Of a DNA stretch of 64,000 bases, positions 36,153 through 43,452 are shown in pieces. How positions within the stretch are numbered: position 1 is the stretch's first letter; every line of letters starts with the position of its first letter. The stretch spans positions 1-64,000 of the forward strand of contig JBGSNA010000226.1 of NCBI GenBank assembly GCA_041739875.1, in the 5' to 3' direction. The notes below the pieces were generated by a model. That model searched no databases. It saw only the letters and a list, made by a program, of their open reading frames with translations, and was not told the origin of the DNA. Both the position numbers and the translations under genes were made by a program. Origin of the DNA: JBBSJZ01 sp041739875. Lineage in GTDB: Bacteria > Planctomycetota > Planctomycetia > Pirellulales > Pirellulaceae.

Positions 36153-37159
36153 TACGTCCAAAATTCTTACTACTCGTCTTGGCGATTTCTCTGTGGAGTG
36201 GCGTGCCAACGGTTTCGCATGCCAAGACGCACATCCTCGTTGTTGTCGGTGCTGAGGGTGAAGTACAGTTCGGCCAGGCCTTTCAAGATTGGGCTGCGAA
36301 ATGGAAGGAGATCGCTGTCCAAGCCGAAGCCGACCTGACGACGATCGGTGTCGTGGGTGAATCCACAAGTGCCGACACGCTTTCTGACCACGACAAACTG
36401 CAACAAACGATCACGGATCTATCCGCATCCGAAGCGACTTCGTTGTGGCTCGTGATGATTGGTCACGGTACGTTCTTGAAAGACGATGCAAAATTCAACT
36501 TGCAAGGCATGGACGTTTCCGTCAAGGAACTGGACCAATGGCTCAAGCCCGTCTCCAAGCCAATCGTGATCGTCAATGGCGCCTCCGCAAGCGGTCCGTT
36601 TATCAACCAGCTCTCTGCAAAAAATCGAATTGTACTAACGGCGACCAAGAGCGGCACCGAAGACAACTACGCGAGATTCTCCGGCTATTTTGCCCAAGCA
36701 ATGACCTCGCTAGACGCTGATTTGGACCATGACGACGAAGTGTCGTTATTGGAAGCGTTCCTACTCGCGTCGAACAAGACTCAATTGTTTTATACCGACG
36801 AAGGCCGTATCAGCACCGAGCATTCGCTCCTCGACGACAATGCCGATGGTCTCGGCACACCCGCAGCGATGTTCGAGGGCGTCTACGCCAAGTCACCCAA
36901 GGACATCACCAAACAAGCCGATGGAAGAACCGCCGCCCGCACCGTGCTGGTCCCATCCCAAGACCCACTAAAGCTCACTCCCGAAGAATCGCAGCAACGA
37001 GCCACCATCGAAGCCCAGCTTGACGAGCTGCGTCGCCAGAAACCCAAGCTCCCCGCCGACGACTACCATGAACGTCTCGAGCAACTCCTCATCCCGCTTT
37101 CAAAGATCTACCACGATGCTGAGGCTCGAATCTGCCCTGGGACTTACGTCCCAGGCTAA
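36149..37159 (+). CDS. Secreted caspase-like protein lacking the catalytic cysteine
   Basis: This 336-residue protein has a signal peptide (MIRPKFLLLVLAISLWSGV, cleavage near SHAKT). The fold features suit the caspase/legumain clan: strand THILVVVGAEG, catalytic-His-like SLWLVMIGHGTF (His106), and the second strand PIVIVNGASASGPF. In active enzymes that strand ends D-x-C-x-SG; here the cysteine position is Ser146, so it is probably not a cysteine peptidase. A helical tail (LTPEESQQRATIEAQLDEL) follows. The last residues, CPGTYVPG, are encoded by a hairpin and may derive from an intergenic repeat. The start overlaps the VWA stop (ATGA); the gene closes the array. Confidence 0.75.
   Translation: MIRPKFLLLVLAISLWSGVPTVSHAKTHILVVVGAEGEVQFGQAFQDWAAKWKEIAVQAEADLTTIGVVGESTSADTLSDHDKLQQTITDLSASEATSLWLVMIGHGTFLKDDAKFNLQGMDVSVKELDQWLKPVSKPIVIVNGASASGPFINQLSAKNRIVLTATKSGTEDNYARFSGYFAQAMTSLDADLDHDDEVSLLEAFLLASNKTQLFYTDEGRISTEHSLLDDNADGLGTPAAMFEGVYAKSPKDITKQADGRTAARTVLVPSQDPLKLTPEESQQRATIEAQLDELRRQKPKLPADDYHERLEQLLIPLSKIYHDAEARICPGTYVPG
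37136..37155. repeat. Perfect 8-bp-stem hairpin at the end of the second MoxR array
   Basis: CCTGGGAC, TTAC, GTCCCAGG span the last codons of the caspase-like gene. A second hairpin (37168-37180) follows. The pair may be a terminator of the long operon or a dispersed intergenic element. I recall similar GGGACTTACGTCCC elements from other planctomycetes but cannot verify that here. Confidence 0.55.
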
Positions 37160-37167
37160 TGCATGTC

Positions 37168-37180
37168 GTGCCTTCGGCAC
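37168..37180. other. Second hairpin between convergent genes
   Basis: GTGCC, TTC, GGCAC form a 5-bp stem in the 57-base gap between the caspase-like gene and the leftward permease gene. With the hairpin at 37136 it could act as a bidirectional terminator. Confidence 0.4.
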
Positions 37181-37216
37181 TAGGAATGCGACGAGCCGTT
37201 GGTAACGGGATCAACA

Positions 37217-38908
37217 TTAACCATGTTGCGAGTGAGCGTCCAGGGCATGCTCAGCTGGGTGTGTTTCTTGTGCCCCGAGATCTTGTGCCCCGAGATAACG
37301 TGACCAGATTGCGAGGACGATCGCTGAGAGCATATAGGCTCCAGCAAACTCAAAAACTTGCCAGCGATATTCCGATGCGAGCACCAAATCGCCCCATGAT
37401 TGGGGACCGAATGGAATGAACAATCGATTTCCTGGAAGCGGCGAGTGGACGATCCCCACGAGCGTTAAGCAGCCTGTGGCAAACATCACCCAACCCGCAA
37501 CGTTCAGGCGGCGGTCGATCACGCTTGCCAACATCCAAGCCCAAAGCAAACTCACCAAGATGAATCCACTGCTGATCATCGCAAGCGTTTGCAGGCTCGC
37601 TCGCAAACCTTCATTAGCAAGTTTGTCTTGAGAGACGCCGGCCGCCACCATCGCGTCGTCGCCGAAAATTTGGCCTGGGATCATCAGTGCTAAAAAAGCC
37701 AGCGCTGGTAAGCAAGCCATCGCTACGGCTGGGTAGTGCCGACGCGGTGTTGCAAGAAAACTTTGAGCCGTGATTTCTAGGCCAATGAACATCAAGATCG
37801 GATACACGGTCGCCGGCGGCAGCCACGCATTGATCAGCGAAAAGAATCCGACGAGGCCGGCGGCACCAACGACGAGTGCTGTCGCGAGCGTGTACGCGGC
37901 GCGACCGCCCATGGCTTTATACGCAGGGTGCCCGATGTAAGGCGTTGTTTGAATCACACCGCCGGATAACGCTGCAAGAATGGTAGCGATCGCTTCGACG
38001 CCGACGACTGTCCTCGTGTCATACTGATCTCCGGCTGCGACAGCACTCTCAGTGCAATCTATGCCACCAACGACGGTCGCTAAAGCAAACGGAAGGGCGA
38101 TCGGCAGGTACGCCAGAGCGGCGGAGAAATCATCCACCCAACCAAACTGCCAAGCCTCGAGCCACTTCTGTGGAAACCACTGAACTTCCGGCGTCGTTGG
38201 CCAATGGTAACCTGGTCCGCCAACACCGCAAAGGATGTAGTAGACGATGCCAGCGACAATCAAAGCCCCGAGAGTTCCTGGGGTTCGAAAAGGAAGCTCA
38301 ATCCGGCCGACCAATGCGGTCAACACAATCACGAGAGCTAGCATGCCTGGTAGCGGATGCTTCAGCACATCCAGCAGAGGAATGAAACTGATCAACACCA
38401 ACGCAATGGCGGCCAGTGACCCGAGCAAACCGGCTCGCGGAATCAGTTGGCGGATCTTCTCGGAAAACGGGGCCAAGATGAGTTTCAAGATCCCGCTCAT
38501 CAGGACACACCAAATTCCGATATGCCAAGTTCGCTGGGCCGCATCGAGTGTCTCCAGCCCTAGTGCTTTCCCATCCAGAAACGATGGCCCCAGAACGAAA
38601 AACACCATGCCAAAGGTTGACGGAGTGTCCAGTCCGAGCGGCATCGCCGTGACATCGTTGCGACCGGTCCGTTTCGCCAATCGAAGGGCCACGTAGAAGA
38701 AAATCAGATCGCCAACCAAGACCCCCAGTGCGGTCCCTGGGACCATCGCTGTCAAAGCAAAATCTGTCGGGAACCCAAAACGGAATCCCATCAACGCGAC
38801 AAGCAAAATCAGCCCAGCGATATTATCGAGCAATAGGCCGAAAAACGCGTTAATATCGCCAGTTTTTGCCCATTGGTATCGCTTGGCCACGGGTGGGGAC
38901 GGACTCAT
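37217..38908 (-). CDS. NCS2-like permease
   Basis: This 563-residue integral membrane protein has about 12-14 helices and NCS2-type features. These are the early GDINAFFGLLLDNIAGLILL, the helix-loop PLGLDTPSTFGMVFF, the acidic GGIDCTESAVAAGDQY and the GGVIQTTPYIGHPAYKAMGGR motif. NCS2 transporters carry purines, pyrimidines or related compounds; this subgroup is closer to AzgA-like or uncharacterised permeases, and the substrate cannot be called. GAGG lies before the ATG. The C-terminal tail (LGAQDLGAQE) is encoded by a perfect 15-bp tandem duplication at 37266-37295, probably a recent slippage event in a non-essential tail. Confidence 0.85.
   Translation of the reverse strand: MSPSPPVAKRYQWAKTGDINAFFGLLLDNIAGLILLVALMGFRFGFPTDFALTAMVPGTALGVLVGDLIFFYVALRLAKRTGRNDVTAMPLGLDTPSTFGMVFFVLGPSFLDGKALGLETLDAAQRTWHIGIWCVLMSGILKLILAPFSEKIRQLIPRAGLLGSLAAIALVLISFIPLLDVLKHPLPGMLALVIVLTALVGRIELPFRTPGTLGALIVAGIVYYILCGVGGPGYHWPTTPEVQWFPQKWLEAWQFGWVDDFSAALAYLPIALPFALATVVGGIDCTESAVAAGDQYDTRTVVGVEAIATILAALSGGVIQTTPYIGHPAYKAMGGRAAYTLATALVVGAAGLVGFFSLINAWLPPATVYPILMFIGLEITAQSFLATPRRHYPAVAMACLPALAFLALMIPGQIFGDDAMVAAGVSQDKLANEGLRASLQTLAMISSGFILVSLLWAWMLASVIDRRLNVAGWVMFATGCLTLVGIVHSPLPGNRLFIPFGPQSWGDLVLASEYRWQVFEFAGAYMLSAIVLAIWSRYLGAQDLGAQETHPAEHALDAHSQHG
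37266..37295. repeat. Perfect 15-bp tandem duplication in the permease C-terminus
   Basis: TCTTGTGCCCCGAGA occurs twice without a gap, encoding the repeated LGAQ of the cytoplasmic tail. Confidence 0.92.
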
Positions 38909-39272
38909 TCAGGCCTCGCGATTCGGTGATGGCATGGTCATTGCTCAATTAGAGACAGAGATTGTTCTAGCTGTCATTTTGCGTCCCATCCAGATGCCGC
39001 TGAGCGATCCTCAGACAAGCCAAACCGCAATTTCCAATACAATGGAGTGGAAACATCCCGTGAAGAAACCGCGAATTCCGTTTTGACGAATGGTTGCTTT
39101 TCGGCGATACTAGGACGTAGCAGTCACGCCTTTCCTTACGGCGGGCCAGCTTCCTCAAAATACATTTACTGACTCCGATTCCGCCACTACGGTTCATTTC
39201 CTTAACCAAACCGGGCTGATTGATTTCGTCATGTGCGTTTCAAAAAGTCCGTGATTAACGAAGGTCACTCCA
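38909..39272. other. 364-base divergent spacer before the ECF sigma gene
   Basis: It lies between the leftward permease and the rightward sigma factor gene. I see no gene. The AAGG seven bases before the sigma ATG is a good ribosome binding site; promoter boxes are not clear. Confidence 0.5.
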
Positions 39273-39917
39273 ATGAATACAAACGATTCTACTGTGATTT
39301 TCGACGAGAACTCCGATGAAGGGATGCTTGCGAGCTATCGCGCCAGCGGAGATCGATCTGTTTTCGAGACGCTGATGCGTCGATACGAACGTGAAATCTA
39401 CAGTTATTTGCGTCGGTACACTGGTAATGCTGAACTTGCTGAGGATGCATTCCAAGGCACGTTTCTTCAGGTGCACCTGAAGTGCCACCAATTCGACTCG
39501 GAGCGACGGTTTCGCCCGTGGCTGTATGCGATTGCGACGAACCAAGCGATTGACGTTCAACGTCGTAATAAACGCCACAAAATGGTTAGTCTTGATCGTA
39601 CCGCAGGAGAAGACGACGGTCGGGGCGGAACGTGGACCGACAAGTTGGTTGGTGAAGCACCCGATCCCTTGTGGGTCGCGTCGCGTGAAGAAAATGGCCG
39701 CTGGGTCAATCATGCTGTCGAAACGCTGGGCGAGTCGATGCAGCAAGTGATCCAACTTGTTTATTACCAAGGGCTGAAGTACCGCGAGGCAGCTGACGTT
39801 CTCGGAATTCCGGTGGGAACGGTGAAAAGTCGCTTGCACGCGGCTGTGCAGCGTCTTGGGCTACTCTGGACGGATAGTCACGAGGGAGCCGAAATCGAGC
39901 ACGAATACGAGGGATAG
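39273..39917 (+). CDS. ECF-type RNA polymerase sigma factor
   Basis: This is a 214-residue sigma-70 family protein of the ECF group. Region 2 shows FETLMRRYEREIYSYLRRYTGN and AEDAFQGTFLQVHLKCHQFD with the RPWLYAIATNQAIDVQRR motif. Region 4 has QVIQLVYYQGLKYREAADVLGIPVGTVKSRLHAAV. ECF factors redirect RNA polymerase to stress or envelope genes and are held by a partner anti-sigma protein, most likely the product of the next gene. AAGG precedes the ATG. The short acidic tail after region 4 (EGAEIEHEYEG) is unusual and could help binding of the partner. Confidence 0.95.
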   Translation: MNTNDSTVIFDENSDEGMLASYRASGDRSVFETLMRRYEREIYSYLRRYTGNAELAEDAFQGTFLQVHLKCHQFDSERRFRPWLYAIATNQAIDVQRRNKRHKMVSLDRTAGEDDGRGGTWTDKLVGEAPDPLWVASREENGRWVNHAVETLGESMQQVIQLVYYQGLKYREAADVLGIPVGTVKSRLHAAVQRLGLLWTDSHEGAEIEHEYEG

Positions 39918-39991
39918 CGTGGCATTTTCCGGTACCCTGGTTCGTCACCGGAGTGCAACATTCGTTTTTGTGCTTGTTGATAGGTCTGATG

Positions 39992-40020
39992 GACCGGACA
40001 AGCTTATGCGACCGGACAAG
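39992..40020. repeat. 18-bp tandem duplication, partial second copy
   Basis: GACCGGACAAGCTTATGC is followed by GACCGGACAAG in the 226-base spacer between the sigma factor and anti-sigma genes. Confidence 0.8.
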
Positions 40021-40143
40021 AACCTCATCGAGACTCCACGCGTATAATGGACTGAGACATCGTTGTTGCCGAGTCTAGGCGTATTCGATGTCGACTCCGT
40101 CCTGGACCTTTCCCCATCCTGTTCTCGAACACGATCATTGGCG

Positions 40144-41223
40144 ATGCGAGAAGATCTACTCGGCTACCTTCTGGGAGCTCTCGAACCTCACGAGACGCGT
40201 CGAGTGGAGGAACTGCTCAAGACCGACCCTTCGTTGCGTGAAGAATTGGCGGCGGTGGAAGCGATGCTGAGGCCGCTCGAAGAGGCGCCGGACGTGGTCG
40301 ACGATTTCCCCGCCGGTTTGATCGAACGAACTCTCGCGAACTTGCCTCCCATCAGCGAGACACCTCGGAAAGACCAAGCCACAGAGTCTTCTGAACGGCA
40401 CGCTGTAAGTGCCCAGCGGCACGCTGTGCTGGCTGGATTGCCGACATTGGGGATGAGTACTGAGCCAGCAATGCGTCCAACGAGGCGTTGGATGGATTGG
40501 GCGGCGGGTTCTTTTGCCGCCGCGATTCTGTTGGGGCTTTTATTACCGTCGTTGGCCGAAGGTCGATTTGCGGCTCGTCGAGACGCTTGCCAGGATCAAC
40601 TCAGGCGATTTGGTACAGCGATCACACAATTTGTGATGCTGAACCAGCAACAGAAATTGCCGTCCGTCGCTGAAAGTGGCCCCGAAGCCTTTGCAGGAGT
40701 TTATGCAATTCGTCTATTCGAAGCTGGGCTTCTTGATGAACCCAATATGCGATTGTGTCCATCGCTTGCGTTCGGGCAGGATCTCAAATCCGAACAAGCA
40801 TTTTCGGAGTTGAACGAGTTCGTAGCCTCCAAGCAACTGCACTCGGCGTCGACGGACCAACTGATACGATGGCAGCAGCGAGCCGGTGGCAACTATGCTT
40901 ATTCGCTGGGTGTGATCGATGATAAGCATTACTCCACACCGCGTTACGAAGCCAGGAGTTCGTTTGCTGTGATGAGCGATTCCCCCATAGCGTCTTTCGA
41001 GGACAACGACGTCCAAGCGAACCAAATCGGTCACAGCGGACGCGGCATGAACGTGCTCTATGAAGATGGTCACGTTCAGTTCATTTCGGTTGAATCCCTC
41101 CAGTCGATGCCCGACCACCCCTTGCTCAATGATCGCGGTGCAGTCGAAGCAGGAGTCGATCTGGATGACGCGGTCTTGGCCCCAAGTTGGCGACCGCCGT
41201 TTATAGGCACACCTCAGCGATAG
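40144..41223 (+). CDS. Membrane anti-sigma-like protein fused to a pseudopilin-type domain
   Basis: This 359-residue protein has an N-terminal helical module of the anti-sigma type (MREDLLGYLLGALEPHETRR, then KTDPSLREELAAVEAML), without the zinc HCC triad. A linker and one transmembrane helix (about 119-137) follow. The outer part begins AARRDACQDQLRRFGTAI and ends with HSGRGMNVLYEDGHVQF (His297 to about 313), the signature of planctomycete pseudopilin-like/DUF1559-type proteins. It should bind the ECF sigma factor encoded 226 bases upstream and sense something outside. ATG 40144 was chosen because the anti-sigma motif begins there; an upstream TTG-initiated extension lacks conservation. The linker holds a repeated RHAV from a micro-duplication. 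Confidence 0.8.
   Translation: MREDLLGYLLGALEPHETRRVEELLKTDPSLREELAAVEAMLRPLEEAPDVVDDFPAGLIERTLANLPPISETPRKDQATESSERHAVSAQRHAVLAGLPTLGMSTEPAMRPTRRWMDWAAGSFAAAILLGLLLPSLAEGRFAARRDACQDQLRRFGTAITQFVMLNQQQKLPSVAESGPEAFAGVYAIRLFEAGLLDEPNMRLCPSLAFGQDLKSEQAFSELNEFVASKQLHSASTDQLIRWQQRAGGNYAYSLGVIDDKHYSTPRYEARSSFAVMSDSPIASFEDNDVQANQIGHSGRGMNVLYEDGHVQFISVESLQSMPDHPLLNDRGAVEAGVDLDDAVLAPSWRPPFIGTPQR
40396..40427 (+). repeat. In-frame micro-duplication in the anti-sigma linker
   Basis: CGGCACGCTGT recurs with a 21-bp period, giving ERHAV and QRHAV in the disordered linker. Confidence 0.75.
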
Positions 41224-41404
41224 CGTTTTGCGGTCGATTTAAGTCGATTGCTGCTCAACAAGGTGAGGTTTGGCTGCCTTCTAGCCTGTGCAGAGCAAGT
41301 GCCCTGGACGTTCGTCACCAGGGAAGGTCACAATAGCCTTGTGGAACCACAGGCGATGCCACGTCGACGCTGGGCCAAGCCTCATACGGTGACCCAAAAG
41401 TCAT

Positions 41405-41440
41405 GCAGGTCAGGGCCAGCTGGCAGGTCAGGGCAAACTG
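41405..41440. repeat. 18-bp tandem duplication
   Basis: GCAGGTCAGGGCCAGCTG is followed by GCAGGTCAGGGCAAACTG in the 295-base spacer before the RimB-like gene. Confidence 0.9.
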
Positions 41441-41518
41441 GGTCGGAACGACGAGTAGTTGATTTCCGAATTAGGCACGCTGGCGGCTTCAACTATCCAT
41501 AGCACGACAGGATCAAAT

Positions 41519-42037
41519 ATGTCGAACTCACCCGAGCGCCCTCTTTTGGCAATCGGCTGGCGTGAATGGGTGTCGATGCCTGAATTGGCCGTAAAACGCA
41601 TCAAGGCCAAGATCGATACAGGGGCACGGTCGAGTAGTTTACATGCCTTTGACGTCAAAACGTTTTTCAAGGAAGACCAAGAGTTCGTTCAGTTCTCAAT
41701 TCATCCGGCTCAGGGACGTGATCAACCCGAAATTGCTGCGGTGGCGCCGATCCTCGAGCGTCGAATGATTCGAAGCAGTAATGGCGAAGCGGAGTCTCGG
41801 ATCGTGATCCGCACAACACTCTTGTTACTCGGGCAGCAGTTTCCAGTCGATCTTACGCTTGCAAACCGTGACGCCATGGGATTTCGAATGCTCATTGGGC
41901 GTGAAGCGTTACGCGGACGGTACGTCGTTGATTCGAACCAATCATTTTTGGCCGGTCGTCCCTTCAAGAAAAGCCAAGACCGTTTACGCGTTGCAAGTCG
42001 GCATCGCCCATCCAATCCTCCAAGGACTCCTGAGTGA
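41519..42037 (+). CDS. RimB-like retropepsin-type protein (PF05618-like)
   Basis: This 172-residue protein starts with AIGWREWVSMPELAVKRIKAKIDTGARSSSLHAF, where DTGA is the active-site motif of the retropepsin-like family that accompanies RimK. LANRDAMGFRMLIGREALRGRYVVD follows, also typical of the family. RimB-type proteins act with RimK, possibly processing or modulating the poly-glutamate tail of ribosomal protein S6. I chose ATG 41519; an upstream in-frame start lies in unconserved sequence. Its TGA overlaps the GTG of the RimK-like gene, so the pair is co-translated. Confidence 0.82.
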   Translation: MSNSPERPLLAIGWREWVSMPELAVKRIKAKIDTGARSSSLHAFDVKTFFKEDQEFVQFSIHPAQGRDQPEIAAVAPILERRMIRSSNGEAESRIVIRTTLLLLGQQFPVDLTLANRDAMGFRMLIGREALRGRYVVDSNQSFLAGRPFKKSQDRLRVASRHRPSNPPRTPE

Positions 42038-43236
42038 AGTTAGCCATCCTATCCTGTAGCCCCAACTGCTACAGCACGCGTCGACTGCTTCAATCAGCCG
42101 TCTCTCGCGGTTACCCGGCGAAGGTGCTCAACACCTTCAAGTTTGCGATCGACTTGGCGGAGGGCGAACCGAACTTGTTTTATCGCCGAAAACAACTGAG
42201 CCACTATGACGCGGTGTTACCACGGATCGGTGCTTCGATCACGTATTTCGGCACCGCTGTCGTTCGACAATTCGAACAGATGGACGTCTTCACAGCGAAC
42301 ACCTCTGCTGGGATTGTCAATTCGCGAGACAAACTTCGCAGTCTACAAATTCTCAGCCGCCACCAAATCGGCATCCCGCAAACGACCTTTGTGCGCGATC
42401 GCAAAGACATCTTGCCAGCCATCGAACGTGTGGGTGGTGCACCCGTCATCATCAAGTTGCTTGAAGGGACACAAGGCGTCGGTGTGATTCTCGCCGAGTC
42501 CGTCAAGATCGCTGAGGCGATCATTGAAACCCTACATAGCACACGACAAAACGTTTTAGTGCAAAAATTTGTTGCCGAGAGTCGTGGCCGTGACATTCGC
42601 GCATTCGTCGTTGGTGACCAAGTCGTCGCATCCATGCGACGCGTCGCTCAGGGACAAGAGTTTCGCAGCAATATTCATCGCGGCGGAAAAACTGAACGCG
42701 TCGTTCTCGAACCCGCGTACGCGGAAACCGCAGTGCGATGTGCCCAAATCATGGGTCTTCGCGTCGCTGGGGTCGACATGCTCGAAGGTAATGATGGACC
42801 GCAAGTGATGGAGGTGAACTCATCGCCTGGGCTCGAAGGAATCGAAGCAGCGACCCAGTTAGATATTGCCGGTGTCATCATCGACTACATGGCCGCACAA
42901 GTTGACTTCCCGGAGATCGATGTGCGTCAACGATTGACGGTCAGTCGCGGTTACGGCGTGACAGAGATCTCGATTCCGGAAGGGTCCGAGTTCGTCGGCA
43001 AAACGATCGACGAGTCTGGATTACCAGAACTCGACATCAACGTGCTCACGCTTTATCGCGGCACAACGGTGATTCCGAATCCACGTTTGAAACGAACGCT
43101 CGAACCGGGTGACCGATTGCTATGCTTCGGACAACTCGAAGCGATGAGGAACATGGTGCCTAAAAAGATTCTCAAACGACGGCATCCGAAAATCCAGTCG
43201 TTGCCGGACGCAGTTGCGGCGGAACTGCATTTCTAG
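42034..43236 (+). CDS. rimK: RimK-like ATP-grasp ligase fused to a TrkA-C-like domain
   Basis: This is a 400-residue protein. Residues 1-300 match RimK: N-terminal MKLAILSCSPNCYSTRRL, substrate region PRIGASITYFGTAVVRQFE, ATP-grasp elements VIIKLLEGTQGVGV, RDIRAFVVGDQVVASMRR, and metal-binding EVNSSPGLEGIE. RimK adds glutamates to the C-terminus of ribosomal protein S6. About 90 extra residues follow (EISIPEGSEFVGKTIDESGL, LKRTLEPGDRLLCFGQLEAM), which look like the TrkA-C (RCK_C) ligand-binding domain of ion-transport regulators. The start is GTG at 42034 overlapping the RimB-like stop. The fused domain suggests allosteric control by a small ligand. Confidence 0.9.
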   Translation: MKLAILSCSPNCYSTRRLLQSAVSRGYPAKVLNTFKFAIDLAEGEPNLFYRRKQLSHYDAVLPRIGASITYFGTAVVRQFEQMDVFTANTSAGIVNSRDKLRSLQILSRHQIGIPQTTFVRDRKDILPAIERVGGAPVIIKLLEGTQGVGVILAESVKIAEAIIETLHSTRQNVLVQKFVAESRGRDIRAFVVGDQVVASMRRVAQGQEFRSNIHRGGKTERVVLEPAYAETAVRCAQIMGLRVAGVDMLEGNDGPQVMEVNSSPGLEGIEAATQLDIAGVIIDYMAAQVDFPEIDVRQRLTVSRGYGVTEISIPEGSEFVGKTIDESGLPELDINVLTLYRGTTVIPNPRLKRTLEPGDRLLCFGQLEAMRNMVPKKILKRRHPKIQSLPDAVAAELHF

Positions 43237-43452
43237 GTGTAGGTGTACGGCACAGTAAAACGCAAGGATCCTTCGATCCCGAACAATCGTTTCAATCGTT
43301 AACGTTTCGATCGAGTGGAAAGATTCCAACGACGCAGAATTAAATCCAACAGCAAAGTGGAGAGCCCTGAGCCACATTTTTGCGGTTGACATTTGCTTAC
43401 GTACTGCCGCCCTGATTCACGCTGCTCTGATTTACCGCCACCCTGTGCTGTT

